Positions 42,768 to 55,931 of a stretch of 64,000 bases of DNA are shown piece by piece. The notes under the pieces are model-generated. The model saw only the letters and a program-made list of their open reading frames with translations. It did not search any database and was not told the origin of the DNA. The translations under genes were made by a program, and so were the position numbers. The stretch is from assembly GCA_010094025.1 (NCBI GenBank), contig ML991812.1, forward strand, positions 124,001-188,000, written 5' to 3'. Numbering within the stretch: position 1 is the first letter of the stretch; every line of letters begins with the position of its first letter. Source of the DNA: Viridothelium virens. Lineage: Eukaryota > Ascomycota > Dothideomycetes > Trypetheliales > Trypetheliaceae.

Positions 42768-44444
42768 GGTGAACGTGTACAAGTCAACTAGATATTTATA
42801 CACGAGGAAGCGTAGGTCGGATCAACTTTCTAATCGGGAAGTGCGACAATGTAAGATCCACGACTCTCTTGCTTCGACCGAGAAAAGTTAATTAGAGAAT
42901 ACGAGATGCTCTCTCTCATTCTTCCCGCAATCTTTCCGATTTACCTATTCATGAGCACCATCAGTATCCGATGACGTATTATCTATTTTCTTCCCCTCCC
43001 CCGCGATATCGGGTCGGCACGATAAGGCTGACCAGCAAATGATCAATTCTCCTTAGAGTTCACATGGAAATTCTGTACTCTCAACCAACTCTTCCAGAAA
43101 CGACTTTGGCATCTAAAGCTCGGCTATCAGCGATCAAAGTGAGGCATACTCTATCGAACGGTAGGTTGTTGGGTGTATGAGACGACGCATGCTCAGCGAA
43201 TGCTTCGACTGAGCCTTTTTATCTTACACCGTGCTCCTTTCTTCACGACATCTATTTAGGAACATCTTCCGATTATATTCATATGATGAAGATAAAATGA
43301 TTCGTTAGATATGGAGAATAGTAGTACCGAAGACTTTCGATGTAATGCGAAACAAGACTTTGCAACGTCGCATGGAAGCAATGGCACCACCTTCGAAGAC
43401 CCGAATCAGATCTCTGAACAGACCGCCCTCGAGGCGTAAGGGCTTTGCTCTGAATACCTTGACACACCCTTCGCTTGCTAAGACATTTTTAAAACAACAT
43501 AGGAAGCCCTTTCAAAGGCGCTCTGCCGGTTTATCGTTTCTCCCCCTTCGTTTGCTTTGGAGACGTCTTGTTCAATTTTACTTGCTTGACTTCACCAATA
43601 CTCCTCGTTCCGAGGAAGCAGAAGCAAGGCTTGCAGGCTACTTCAGAGTACCGAGTTTACTCCCTGTAACGGTAAATGCATTTGTCTCGAGAGTCCTGGC
43701 GTGTTTTGTGGGTGTATCACTACGAGCTATCAGACTTTTAGGCATACCAGGGACTCCACATAAGAGTACTCAAGCTTGCATCGCAAGTTTACTTACTTAG
43801 TCTATCGGGAGCTCTGGAACGAGAGGATAAGTAGAGATCTAATACTCTAAAGTTACCCCTCTTTACATATTCTTTCTTTTTTCCCCCCCGTTCAGGCTCT
43901 TTAGCGGTCTTGATCATGTACTATTCCTGGAAGTCCCGTGGAAGCCTTCCCGGCCTATCCAAGGGAGAAAGAGAATTCGAATGCTCAAAAGCCGCTCATT
44001 CTATTATTTGGTTTCTCTTACTCCCTCTCATTTTCTCCGTTCTGGTCCTCGTTGGAGGTTGTTTGTCCTTGAAATCCTCATCAAGGCATCGCTGAGCCTG
44101 TGGGGGTAAAAATCACCTCCAAGCATTTGGATTGTCATGAGGGTCTACTAGACCGAGCAAAATAGAGCTCGCAATCCCACTTAAGGTCTCACTAGTCAAA
44201 CATGCAAACATTCAAAAGGAATGGCTTCAATTCATTACCCAGATTCCCAGCTGTGGGTAGAACCGCATCCATTATCCGTCAAGACTTCCACGAATCCACG
44301 AGCCTTTCCTTAGCTCAGGAGATCCTCGTCAAGTCTATTCTAATGTACAGTCGTAGAACTCCATTTTCCGAGCCGAAAACCGTCATTCGATCCGGCACTC
44401 ATCCTCCAATTTGTCCGTGAATCCTGCATAACTGCCACCGCACC
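42768..44444. other. Gene-poor 1.7 kb
   Basis: No gene supported. The longest ORF (43345-43800, +, 151 codons) is Arg/Ser/Leu-rich without recognisable domain; a 72-codon ORF at 44202 is equally unsupported. CT-rich patches lie near 43860-43890. Confidence 0.5.
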
Positions 44445-46084
44445 TTACGTGATGATCTGAGTCTCCTCCTGAGTATTGCCGCTCCCAGGAACAATCAACT
44501 CCTCATTATTCTCGTCCTGCACAAACTTCCTCTCACTCACATGGTTCTCCTCACCACCCTCGTCTTTGTTTCCATTCGCAACCCACACCTTGTCCTCGAA
44601 CTTCCCGCGCTTCTGCCCTTCCTCATGCTTGTACAAGCAGTACGCATTCGTGCAAGGATTATATTTGCACTTAACCGTGCTGTGGAAGAACTTGCAGCCA
44701 GGCACAGAGCAATCGGCGCCGTTGCGGCAGGGCTTCGCGTCGGGGTGCTTGAAGGGGCAGGCGGGGTTCGTGCAGTTGGGGAAGAACTTGCAGTCTTGCT
44801 CGGCTTGGAAGTTGATCTTTTTCGCCGGCGACGGGTGTTTGCCGACGCATTTGTGGTTCTTGCAGGCGGCGCCGTACGAGCACTCGTCCGTCATGTCGAT
44901 AGTTACGCCGGGAGGGGCGGCCGAGGATTGGTGCACAAAGGGGCAGTCGACCTTGGTGCAGGCGAGGTTGAAGCGGCAGACGCTTTCCGAGGGCTCTTTG
45001 TACTCTTGGGAGCTCTCGACGTCCATCGAAGACGAGGGATCCCCGGCGGTGGGGACTTCGAGAGCGTCTGTGTCCATGGCATCGCCTTGTGGTTTACCGC
45101 CGTTCTGATTCCGCTTGTTGAATTGTCCGTTCTGTCTTGGGCCTTTCTGCACTCGCTCGAACAAAGACTTTGATGAAGTCTTTGGGCCTTGAGATTGCAT
45201 CCCGTTGGGTGCCGGATTGAAAGGTGTCTGTCCAGGGAACATCTGTTGCTGTTGTTGTGGTGAAAGTATTTGTGCCATCATGCGTGCCTGCTCCTCATAC
45301 ATAGCAAATAACTGCATTTGCTGTTGAGGGTTCATGTTCATCAAGGCTTGCGCTGCCCCTCCGGCACCCATATTCTGCATTAGCATACCACCCATTGGGC
45401 CTTGTGGACCCATCGGTTGATTACGCATGAAATTCCTTGGTCCTTTCGGAGGCTCGCGCGAGTGCGAATTGATGCGACCAGCACCGGCGGCGCCTTTGAT
45501 GCGATGTAATGCATCCCCACCTGGCCGTTCCATTGTCTTATTTAGCTGACCAAACATCCGCTTGTCGCGTCCTCGAACACCTGGTTGCGATCCTTTCCGC
45601 ATCGACCTAGGACCCGTCGGACTATGGGAATTAGCGAATATTCTTTACAAAGATTGAGTTTGCGATTCACTTACGCTCCTGATGGGGCATCTAGCATATC
45701 TGCCATCTCAGCCTCTGGTGCTGTTTTGGTGCTATCCTCTGCTGTCATATCTGCGTCGGACTGTTGTCTTGCGTCAGTCGGTTGTGATGACACTCCTGCA
45801 GCGCCGTTTTCCGATCCTCCACTCAGTGACTCCACTTGTTGGAATAGCCACCTTGAGAACTCTGCTGGTCCTTGGTCACTGGGGTCAAGACCAAGCAGAT
45901 CATTCTGGAGTTCTGATGCCACATCTTGCTGTGTTTTACCGCTGGCAAGCATGAGTAGGAGGTACTCGCTCAGCGCATTGTCGTCTGCGCCTCCAGTACT
46001 CCAACCATACTCTGCAAGCTTTGGGTTGACGACGCTTATGAGAGATTCCGCCAAGGGCGTATTCGGTTCAACGTGAACTGACAT
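44445..46084 (-). CDS. nab2: Nuclear poly(A) RNA-binding CCCH protein Nab2
   Basis: Two exons on the minus strand: 46084-45675 and 45621-44445, giving 528 residues. The N terminus (TPLAESLISVVNPKLAEYGWSTGGADDNALSEYLLLMLASGKTQ) matches the Nab2 PWI-like fold. A disordered Gln/Met/Gly-rich middle has RGRDKRMFGQLNK, an arginine/glycine region like the karyopherin-binding segment. The C-terminal half has tandem CCCH fingers: CRFNLACTKVDCPFVH, CSYGAACKNHKCVGKH, CKFFPNCTNPACPFKH, CRNGADCSVPGCKFFH and CKYNPCTNAYCLYKH. Known role: binds poly(A) tails and couples 3'-end processing to mRNA export. Confidence 0.94.
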
Positions 46085-46686
46085 TGTGAAGAGGAGGCGC
46101 TCTCAAAGAGATATTGAGGGGTTTGGTACCGCTGGGTGGCGGAATCGGCCTCGAAAGTAGGCCGAGCTCGCGTGTCCTGCTTGAGCTGTGTCTAAAGAGG
46201 GACTGGCAGCGCACGTGAGATAGTAATGTCGAAGAGTTTGAAGGCAAGTGGGAGAAGCAGCAGCGAGAAGTGCGGTCGGGGGTGAAGTGAGTGGTGTAAG
46301 AGGTGGTTGTACGGTTTGGAGGAGTTCGAGGTAGTTGTTTTGCCATACAATGATGAAAGCCAGGGACACCAAGGCCCTCAATTCATCGCTAAGCCAAATC
46401 CGGCTTGGCATTTTGTGATGACCAAGACGCCGTCAATAATACTATTGTCGCGCATATCACATCGCATCCGCTTCTTCGCCAATTCTTCAGCACCATATCT
46501 CAGAATGTGATTAAGAGACTACGTAGGCTAAGTCTGGCAGTTGATGTATGATTTTTACAATCTTGTTTTCTTATGAATATCATCAATGGTCTTTACATGA
46601 ATCTGCAAACGAACGGTTTCCATCCATCTTTTATTCCACTTGCAGTGATCCAAACACCTTACGCCAAGCTCGAGATACACATCAAA
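46085..46686. other. Intergenic: nab2 promoter and 3' flank of next minus-strand gene
   Basis: 602 bp with no supported gene and no recognisable element. Confidence 0.5.
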
Positions 46687-48523
46687 TTAGACCAAGGCTC
46701 CTTCGGAGTCTGAATTCGTCTTCCCGCTGTACCTCGTCGAATGTATCCGCCTCTCATTCATTCCCATATCTACTTTCAGATTCACGGCAAACGTATCCCA
46801 AAAGCGACCTCGCTGAATGATGGCGTCCTTCAAAGCTTCTGCGTTCTTGTACACTTTCCGAAGCGAGACTTTCGTGTTCATCGTCTGTTGGCGTTTTAAC
46901 GAACTTACTCTGGAGTAGATGTGTTTTGCAGCTGCTGCCCCAATTTTTGTCTCGTAGAGCATCTGAAAGACGCTTTTTTCGGTGATGCGTCTGTCATAAT
47001 ATTTCTGCAGAAGATCCACGAACGGGTCTAAGAGAATGCCGAGCAATAGTCTTGCTTTAGATGTCTTTCTCTTCTTGTCGTAGAATAGGTATGGGTCTGA
47101 CTTCTTCACTCTGAAAAAGCCTTTGATGACGGGTGAGGAATCTCCATAGGGCCCAGAAGTCGTGACGCTGCCAAAAAGAATATCACGGATCCAGGTGTTG
47201 CTTATATGAGCGCTGTGCACCTCGCAGTATTCATCACCTCCTTGTTGATAACGGATTACGACGCGAACCTGTAATAGCATAAGCTTTCATTCTCTGTCGT
47301 GTGCCAAAATACTCAGGGATTCCAAGGGCCAGATGAAGCACAATCAACCAACTTACTATGTAGGCATCTTTTTCCGGCGCTTTCCCATACTGTTCCATAG
47401 CTAACGCAAGCATAGCCTGAAACACATCCAATTCAGACTCAAGTCTGCTTCGTCTATAGAAGACCGCAACACATGGCAGCATATGCTCGTCGCAGCTCCT
47501 CACCAAGAACAAAGGATAAGTGTACTCCCCAAAGATCCGGCAAGAGCGCAGCTTCCTACGCATCATCAGCAACCTTGCAGCATATTCATTCAGTGCCATC
47601 CGGTTCTCAATCAAAGATCCCCGCTGAAGCCATCACTCCCCCCGCGCACCCAGCTCGACTCAAACTCACCCACTAAACTCGCTTCCAAATCCCAGACGCC
47701 CATGCGAAATCTCGACCCACGAATTCCCCATTACCGTCCCCAAGATACGCCTCAGCCATCGCGCCATGGCCACGCAGTCATCCTTTAGAAACGATGCCTC
47801 GAATCCAAAAAACGCATTGTCCCCCACCGCCGAAGTCCACGGGCCCACCATGTCCTTCGCCCAGTGCAGCGAGTCGCGAGCCACCGAGATAGCTAACCGT
47901 CGTCTCTGAGAAGTAGTCGAGATGGCGCGATGTGCGAGATGGGCATGCTCGGGCTCCTGATACATGCGCAGAGTGTGGTAGGTGGTGAGGAGGTGGCCTT
48001 GAGGTGTGTTGTAAGGGTAAGGGTTTCGTCGTGCGTTCGCTAGAGTATGTTGGGCGAGGGAATGAGGGAGTGGACGCTGAAGCTCATCATCGGGAAGTTG
48101 CGCTGGCCGATGGTGGGAAGGGCGGATGCTGTTGGTGTCTCGGTCGCTTGAGAAGGAGACGCTGCTTTTGCGCTGCGGGATTGGTTTGCGGGTGCTTGAA
48201 AGGGCGGGAGAGGATGAGTACTTCCGATTGAGGAGTTTAATAGTATTCTTCAAGCAAATATCGTCGTCTTTAGGGATAGGGTCCTCGACCTCTTTGCTCT
48301 TGAGCTTTTGGTGTTTTGAAGTTGCGTGAAGGTCGTTCTTGGCTCCTTTTCTCTCCTCGGGCTCGCCGGCTAAGACGCTTGCAAGAGGATTGGATTGTTG
48401 ATATCGGGATGATGGAACTACTGAACTGGCACTGTCTCGCGTACTGGTTTGCATTGATGGCTCCGGCTCTTCGACCGGTGCAAGTGAAGGACGCTCGATA
48501 TTAATACTTGCATGACTCTCCAT
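46687..48523 (-). CDS. Hypothetical protein, two-part, unknown function
   Basis: Proposed three exons on the minus strand: 48523-47670, 47573-47357, 47268-46687, about 550 residues. The N-terminal 200 residues are disordered and Ser/Pro/Arg-rich (SSPALSSTRKPIPQRKSSVSF). The middle (HLLTTYHTLRMYQEPEHAHLAHRAI, RLAISVARDSLHWAKDMVGPW) and the C-terminal half (VVIRYQQGGDEYCEVHSAHIS, WIRDILFGSV) look folded but match no family I know. The last junction (ATA|GTAAGT...ACAG|GTTCGC) is good. The first depends on an acceptor at 47574 chosen for phase, so that joint is uncertain and the two halves could be separate genes. An in-frame upstream ATG at 48727 is possible. Confidence 0.5.
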
Positions 48524-49307
48524 TTTGTAGTGGATACTGGAGCTGTTGTGACTGCTGTCTACTTTAGTAACGTGTACTGCCTGGAGAAGGAATCGTCGAA
48601 GTAATAGCCTCGAAACGGACAAAGAGTGAACGAAGATCTGGTAGGCTGTCTTGATGATATTCTGTCGATAGTGCGAGATGAGTGGCTGATGTCCTCGAGA
48701 TATATTAAGCCAGCTATTTCCTGCCATTGCTTTCGTAAGTCACAGTGTCTGCAGAGGTAGTAGCTGCGACGAAACGGTAAAGTAAGCGCCAGAGGCGGCT
48801 ATGCATTGCAGGGTAGATATCATTTAATAGGAAACTGCCATGAATGCGTGCGTTCAACGGATGATACAAACTGGTAACCATGACACGATGCTTTGCATTC
48901 ATGTATATTGCCAAACAATATATGATCGAATACCTCGCTTAGAAAAGCGTGCAGCTATCCCAGAGTCATCCTGAAAGATGAAACTGCTCAATTCCAACGC
49001 CTTGAGCTTTCTATATCGATCTGCTGCATATTTAAGGAAGAAATTCCATATGCAACGCACGCAATACCAGCATCGTGAAAACGATGCACACTAAAACTTC
49101 GGCGTGTTTTTGCTCCGGATCTCATGATCAAACGCTCCAAAACAATTCCCTTCGAGAACTCCACCTGTTTGTGCAGGCTCTGGCAATGATAACCCAATCC
49201 ACGATGATGACGTTTATTCTCAAACGTATCGACAAGACGTTAATCTCCAATGGGTATCGCGTTTGCTTCATAATTTGAAATGGTCCTCCTCATGCCTCGA
49301 TCTCGTT
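48524..49307. other. Intergenic
   Basis: 784 bp; presumed promoter of the hypothetical gene and 3' flank of the transporter gene. No gene supported. Confidence 0.5.
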
Positions 49308-51554
49308 TCAATCCAAATCTTCAGGTCTTTTTACTGGGCTCTGCGTGACGCCCCTCTCATTTTGTATAAACCTCTCCAATCCAAGATTCGGTTGCCCGGC
49401 TGCGACCGAGATGCTAAGACTGTGTCTTATGAGATTACTTGTGCTATTCCGCCCCATCACTTCCCCATCCTGAGTCACACCACCCATGGGCCCACTCATA
49501 GCAACGCTCCCGGCTCGTCCCCTGCTATCCCAAATAGAGGCAGATGTCGCACCTCCCGAAGACCCACCGGGAAACGGAGGAAATGAAACAGGTGCTCGTG
49601 TTGTCGGCGTATTATGGGTAGAAAGCGTTGCTTCAGAGCGAGCATTGGCCTCGCCACGAGCTTGTGCATCAGAGCGAGCGCGCTCGCGCATGCCACGAAG
49701 CTTGATCCAGTTATAGGCGGCAATGCTGGCGATGGTAACTCCTAGGCCAGTTACGTTGACGGTGGTGAGCTTGTCGTGGAAGACGATGCCAGCTGCCGAT
49801 ATTGTGACGACTTCCTTAAAGATACCGCAGATTGATAAGGTGACCACACTGGTGCGTTTGAGCAGTGCGAATTCTGAAGCTGTCATGAGGAAGGCAAGAG
49901 CACCCGGGAACATCAGGATTAGGATTCCCATAGGAACACCTTTGGCGTTAAACAGCGTCGTCATGCCAGAATACAACTCGACAGGTTGCTCGACAGGAAG
50001 TGCGAGGATCAGAAGGGCGAGGAACATGACTGGCGCGAGGTAGAAGATGGAGCTGAAGGGATTCGAAGTCGCAGGATTTCGTAGAAGGAGAATCTGGGTT
50101 AGTGACCACCTGAAGCCAGAGAAGAATGCCGAGGACATGATAAGTAAGAAGCCAAGAGCATTGAAGGCAGTCTCGCCTGCAACCATCATGATGACGCCGA
50201 TGGTCATGAAGAAAATAATCAAGCCGAGCCGCCAGCTAGGCTGTTCAAGTCGAAAGAGGAAGGCAAAGACAAGGACGAATGCGAGGACAGATGATTTACA
50301 CATGGCTGCAAAAGACAGGTTAGTCGATCGATACTTGAAGATAAATGGGACTTGTAATGGCGAAACACTTAGGGACAGTTCGGGCATTGCTGCTGGGGGA
50401 CGTGAGAGAAGAGGTTTGTGCACGTACTGAAAAATGTTAAACTAATGAACTTGAGACTCATGTTTCCCAGGCCAATGTCAAGACCCGTTGCTGCGCCACA
50501 TGGTCCAATGCGCGAGAGATAGAACCAGCCTGTCATGATGGGTTTCGTGGGATCATTAGAAACGGAGTCGGTTCGATGGTGTGCAGAGCCATTGGCGTGG
50601 TTCTCCTGGAAGCGGTTTGATGGTCGATAAGAAGGGACGAAAAAGAGAACGAGGGATGCTAGTACAAATTGCACAAGCATGTGAATGCAGGTAGTGAAGA
50701 GGGGGTAATGAAAGTCGAGGTTGTCGGGCGAAAACATCCATTTGTTGTACTATGGAGGTTAGGAGACGGTTCGCACAACTTGTTATGAGGATACTCACCA
50801 CGGATATTGAAATTGATAACAGGTACCAGAGACCCACAAGAACGGCATTTATGATTGTTGCTTTGACGATACTTTGGGTGGCCATGTCCTCCTCTTCCTT
50901 GGACAACTTGTAGCCGCCTGCAACTCGTTCATCCATCAACGTGTTACGCCGCTTCCTCCTTCTCCTCCTTTTCCTGTCTTTCTGGGTCAAGCCGGTCTCT
51001 TCGTCATCATCCAAGTCCTCGTCAGTGTCGATGTCGTTCATCTCCATATCGGCGTCTGACATGCCAGAGGATCCGGATGCGCCTTCGCCGTCGCTTTCGT
51101 GGGATTTGCCCTCGTCTAGTTCGGGGAGTTGCTCTGTCGGTGAACGTCGACTTCGAGGTGGTAGACTGTGGGCTCGGTTATTGCTTGGGCCAATACCTTG
51201 GAGCAATGAAGCGCTTCTTCGACGGCGATGTCCAGAAAGCAATGGAGCTTCCGAGGACTCCATTGCCGGAGGCTCCCTACGAGAGCTGGGTGCCAAACCG
51301 GTTCGGAGGTTTGCTAAGGGAATGGACTCGTGGAAGTCAACCTGGGAGGGATTGGGAGTCGGGAGAGGCGAACTGTCAGACTTGGTCGGACTATGAGGCA
51401 CGGATTGATGATGGGTGGACGAGTGTGGCAGCCAGGTTGGAAGTAAGCCTAACAAGCCAGGGCCTGAGATGGACTTGCGGTGGGTGTAGTTGGAAGGATG
51501 CGAAGGGTCCGATGTCGAGAAGAGGCTGTCAGGCCGCCCAGCAGCTTTGTACAT
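49308..51554 (-). CDS. TPT/EamA-type membrane transporter (SLC35C2/Ymd8-like)
   Basis: Three exons on the minus strand: 51554-50799, 50749-50428, 50305-49308, giving about 691 residues. The first 225 residues are a disordered cytosolic extension with acidic (IDTDEDLDDDEETG) and basic (RKRRRRRKRRN) clusters. About ten membrane helices follow, with the YNKWMFSP motif after helix 1, GLDIGLGNMSLKFISLTFFTMCKSS in the middle, and FKEVVTISAAGIVFHDKLTTVNVTGLGVTIASIAAYNW near the end, as in the triose-phosphate/nucleotide-sugar transporter family. The Ser/Thr-rich tail is about 130 residues. The family exchanges nucleotide sugars or phosphorylated compounds across Golgi or ER membranes; substrate unknown. 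Confidence 0.88.
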
Positions 51555-52356
51555 ATCAGAGCCTAGTCATGCCCTCGGGGATGCGGTGTCCAGTATGCAG
51601 GCGCGGTCGAGAGGGGGGAAGTCAATGTAGGCTCGCTGTTGTTTCGCTGGCGTTTGGGGGTCGCTTGATCTTGTCGGAACCGCGGTCGGAGTACAGCGAT
51701 CTGGCCGCCGAGCCACTTGAGCCCACAACACCCAGACCGCAATTACCGGTGTCGAATCACGCGCACAAAGACGTCGATGGCTTGCAATCCAATCCTTGAC
51801 TTGCAAAGCGCTGTGTCGTCTTGCACTTGGCACAAATCTACGTGGGCAGCTCTTGGCATTTCTAGAACCCAACTACTCCCGCTCTTCATCTTGTCTGTGA
51901 CACGCAGGGCCTCGTCTACAGGGGCAACCTGAGTGCGTGTGCTGGGGTAGCTGCTTCAGATCTACCCTTGCCTCCTCAAGAAACATTTGTATTCGGTTAA
52001 GTCCACGGAAACTGGCTGATCCATACTCTGAAGATCATCAATTCTCCCAGATACAAACATCGTCTTGCGAGGATTGCTGCCATGGGCTCATACGCATAAT
52101 ACATGAGACGATCTCGCGGCAAAAGAAAGTCGATCAATTGATGGGTATCTTAATGAGCATCCGTTCCTCCTCTCAATCAGTTTCAAACATTCGCCCATGT
52201 CTCCCACGGACCCGGAACATGATAACCACACGGGAAACATCTGTTCCGTGCAATGACAATCTTTCTCCGAATCAGAATCGAAGCAATACCTATAGTATAA
52301 ATATCCATCCTGTCGCTATACCGCTTTCACTCCTTGGTCCCAACATTGTTTATGCA
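51555..52356. other. Intergenic
   Basis: 802 bp between two minus-strand genes: promoter of the transporter and 3' flank of the next gene. Nothing recognised. Confidence 0.5.
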
Positions 52357-53913
52357 TTAATTCGCCTCGTACGCAACATCTCCCACGTCAATTCGTAAAG
52401 CAGGTGGCTTTGCTTGTACCTGCTGCTCGTCCAATTCCGATATAATCTCTTCCCGCACAGCCTTACACCATTTCAAAATGGCAACGTCAAATTTGTTCCA
52501 TGTTTCTTCGCCGTTACCCTGTACGACAGTGAGAGCGTTCACGTCCAGTCTAACTTCCCAGCGAAGTTGGGCGGCTTTGATCCAGTATTGCAAATTCTCA
52601 GCACAACGGTAAGGTTTGTTTGTGTCAGTGTGAAAGTTCTTAATGTCGCCAAAATGTCTTTGGGACTTTTGAACCAGCGCGTTGTGCAGGTGTATCAGTC
52701 TTAGGCCATTCTGAAATGTCTGAAGGAAGGGTGTCGGCAGTGAGCTGGCATCTGCGGGATCTGTCCAGGGTGGCAGCTCGTCGATGCGCGGATCAAACGA
52801 TTTGATAAACAGATATTCTCGTTCCCTCTCTCTTCCCGTCCAATTGCCCTCACGCCATGTCCATTGTTCTCGTTTATTGGTCTCCAACCGCTCTTGCTCC
52901 TCTTCCGTATTGAGGAGGTTGTCAATGTCTGTGATCCAACATGATATACTTTCTCTTTCCTGCTGACGCATGCCGCCGGAAAAGCTTCGTGAAGCCATCT
53001 TTTTGAGAACGTCGAGGATCTGGTAAAGCTCTGCGCGAATCTGCTTTTCTGATTTGATTGTACATAACCATTGAGGGTTTTCATGAGCTGTGTAGTAATT
53101 CTTGGTTGCCCTGATTGCAAGCGTGATGATGTCAAGCACGTGCAACCCTTCGATTTCGTGAAAGCCTTGAGACTCCGGTCTTGCTGTCCTTGGCTCTGGA
53201 GGGCTGGAAGTATCGTTCCTCAACTCAGCATCTACCCCATCATCCCGATCCGTCTCTTTGAGTACCTTCCGTGCGTCTTCGAGGGCTTCTCTCAATTCGC
53301 GTCGCAGAACGACTCCATCTGGTGGGGGTGGAACATAGGCTGGCTTCTCTTTATACGTACTAACCGTTGGTGGAAGCATGCCTGGGATAGTAAACTCCCA
53401 ACTCCCAATTTCCTCTTCACGGTCCACAGGGCTATCAAGAAGACTTTCCGTCAATAGTGAGCCATTGTCACTAAACCCGAAATCGGCCGATCCGGTATCC
53501 GAAGCAAAAGATGCAGAGCGGATAGAGACGCCAGCTTCAGCTGCAGCTCTCTTCTTCCTCTCCTTGGCCAATTGTGCCCCTTTTCCATCCAGCAACCCAG
53601 TTCGAGCGAAATAATGTTGCACATGAGCTATACTCCCAAGGCTCATGACACTGTTTCGGTTCCGAGCCGAATCTGCAAAAACAGTGGCCTGGGGCCGCAT
53701 GAAGCCACGTCGTCTGCGTCCTACTATCGCGCCATCGGAGACTCTTGAATTCGTAGATTGGGTCGAGATTGAGGAGACAGATGATGTACCAGACACGGAT
53801 CTATCGGGCTCGAGTAGTGGCACGGCTCCGAGAGCCAACGAAGGGGAGATACTCGGGGAAGGAGAAGGGGTTCGATCGGAGGGAGGGGAAGGTAATTCGG
53901 AGGCCATAGTCAA
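52357..53913 (-). CDS. Conserved Pezizomycotina protein, unknown function
   Basis: Single-exon 518-residue protein; the third codon is also Met, in a better context (ACTATGGCC). The N terminus is disordered and Ser/Pro-rich, followed by GRRRRGFMRPQATVFADSARNRNSVMSLGSIAHVQHYFARTGLLDGKGAQLAKERKKR, and a helical C-terminal region with conserved Trp and Tyr (YYTAHENPQWLCTIKSEKQIRAELYQIL, ENLQYWIKAAQLRWEVRL, WNKFDVAILKWC). No signal peptide, membrane helix or catalytic motif. It resembles a broadly conserved but uncharacterised filamentous-fungal protein. Confidence 0.82.
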   Translation of the reverse strand: MTMASELPSPPSDRTPSPSPSISPSLALGAVPLLEPDRSVSGTSSVSSISTQSTNSRVSDGAIVGRRRRGFMRPQATVFADSARNRNSVMSLGSIAHVQHYFARTGLLDGKGAQLAKERKKRAAAEAGVSIRSASFASDTGSADFGFSDNGSLLTESLLDSPVDREEEIGSWEFTIPGMLPPTVSTYKEKPAYVPPPPDGVVLRRELREALEDARKVLKETDRDDGVDAELRNDTSSPPEPRTARPESQGFHEIEGLHVLDIITLAIRATKNYYTAHENPQWLCTIKSEKQIRAELYQILDVLKKMASRSFSGGMRQQERESISCWITDIDNLLNTEEEQERLETNKREQWTWREGNWTGREREREYLFIKSFDPRIDELPPWTDPADASSLPTPFLQTFQNGLRLIHLHNALVQKSQRHFGDIKNFHTDTNKPYRCAENLQYWIKAAQLRWEVRLDVNALTVVQGNGEETWNKFDVAILKWCKAVREEIISELDEQQVQAKPPALRIDVGDVAYEAN

Positions 53914-55931
53914 CAGGCCTATGCGTTATCTGCTCAAGTTTAATTGCCAAAATGAGTTTGTAAAATCAAAGCATGATATCGTTGTGGCCTCAGATACTGC
54001 TATGGGTATAGACTTGGAAGCAATGGGACGGGAAGAGGATCGTTGCTGCCAAATTGCATGCCACAGGGGCACGTTTCATCGCGGCGACGCGTTGTTGCAT
54101 CCGGCCAATGACCTCATTTAACTACGGATGGTCCCGTCGCGCCGATCATCAGATCGCCCCTTTTCCTAAGAATAATGCACCGATGCACCGATAGATGCTA
54201 GACTCGGAGGAGCACAATTGTACTGACTTCTTACCTGGTCCGGTAATAATACATGTACTTTCCTTAGGTCGTACTATTACGTGGAACACCGACGGCAATT
54301 CTCATGAAGCATGCAAACCCGGTTTGGGGCAAGTTATGGACAAATGATACAATCGATGTTCAACAAGGATACTACACCCAGAACGTCTCAAGAGAAGCCT
54401 GATTACCAATTTCCGAAAAAAATGATACTTTTTTGTGCTTTGATGATTGCAATTCCAGAATTAGTGGTATTCTACGGAATACCACTTATCTAGAGCCTTT
54501 CCTTCCTGTCACCAGCTCCCTCATTCCCTCATAACATATTAAGTCAAGAAACTCCTTCGTTCGCCAGGTCACCACAGCATCGTGCTTCCTGCACGTTTCT
54601 GCACACAGGTACAGAACATCTTTACACCAGCCAAGTTGTCACAATTGATGTTTTCCACTCTTCTTCAGAGACTTCATTCGACTCAGGAGAAATCCAGGTA
54701 GACCCTAGTTACTGGAAATTCCTTCGCCTTGGGGGAGGTCCCTGGACCCTATCAGTCATGGTATTATAGCTTTGGCATACAAGAACCGTCGAATTTCAAG
54801 GTACACCCGAACATGAAAGGAGAGCCAAACTAGAAAGAAAGTCTTGTCAATGGTATGATAAAAGGCTGCGATTGGAGAAGAGCATTCCTCGTTCAAGTTA
54901 CATCTAGTTGGCTGATCGGAATATCTAACACTACGACAAACCATGCAGTATTTTTGGAGATCTCGGTAAAATGCTATAGTGTTGCATTGTTACTCAGAAC
55001 GGAATACAATTTTGATAAATATTGTGAGTTCCACACCGGGCCTTCTGAGCTCAATGCTTTCATCGAAGATTGAGGCTTAGAAGGGCACTCTCACTGCTGC
55101 CTCAATTTGTTGCCAGGAAATGGATGGATTAAAAGAAAGCATTTGAAATTTGAAATAGTGAAGAAACAGCGGGAGATTGCCAAGATGAGTTCCTTGTAGG
55201 AGATTCCTTTTCCATGCACGGTCCACTCTGTAGATAATACTCATCGATTTTTAGAAGATATTAGGCGGGGGTGCAACCACAGGGCGCGAATCTTAACCGG
55301 TGCCTAAATGTAGTAAATCGATGACGCGAGCAACGTCTATTCTTGTGCAGGCGAGGATACAGAAGCTCAAGACGATATTATGCCAGAAGATGCAAATGAT
55401 TGGAGATTGGAGATAATAGGTCCGCATATTCCGCCCTGGATGTAGAATAGCACGAGAGGACAGTAAATCTTAGCGGTCCAATCGCTTAGCTGAAGCGGCG
55501 ACCTGGGTTGCCAACGGAATGCGATAAACTCCGTTGGCAACGCAAGCCGCCGCCACAATTGCTCATGGCTGATTGCTCGACGGCAAGTAAATGGATATAT
55601 GGCTGCAGGAGTCTCTCTAATTTACACTGAGTATCACCACAAGCAGTCCTTCTTAGACATCACAAGCTACCCCGGTGTATGCGGTTTGTCAGCCCCAACG
55701 GCTTGGCGTTAGCGACCCGCGGCCAGGGGAGTGTCAAATACGGAGGTAGTGGCCTTCAGCCCTCGCAAAGCCACACTTGTAACGACATCGCTTCCAACCA
55801 TTACTCCTTATGTCGTGTTTATGAAGTTTAGGGCAATATTCATATAGTCATCAGGCCGCAGGGTTTCGAAGCTTGCTTCAATGTCTTTTGTGACCTTCTG
55901 TAGGTGACCTAACGCTCATCATGCAAACACG
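53914..55931. other. Gene-poor 2 kb
   Basis: No gene supported; ORFs are all under 80 codons apart from one overlapping the 5' end of the previous gene. AT content is visibly higher between about 54300 and 55060. No transposase, LTR or terminal repeat could be recognised. Confidence 0.5.

Noticed and set aside
43345-43800. 151-codon ORF on the plus strand
   Set aside because: Arg/Leu/Ser-rich composition, no domain, no splice partners and no conserved pattern recognised.
44541-45173. 210-codon plus-strand ORFs opposite nab2
   Set aside because: Antisense shadows of the CCCH zinc-finger coding region.
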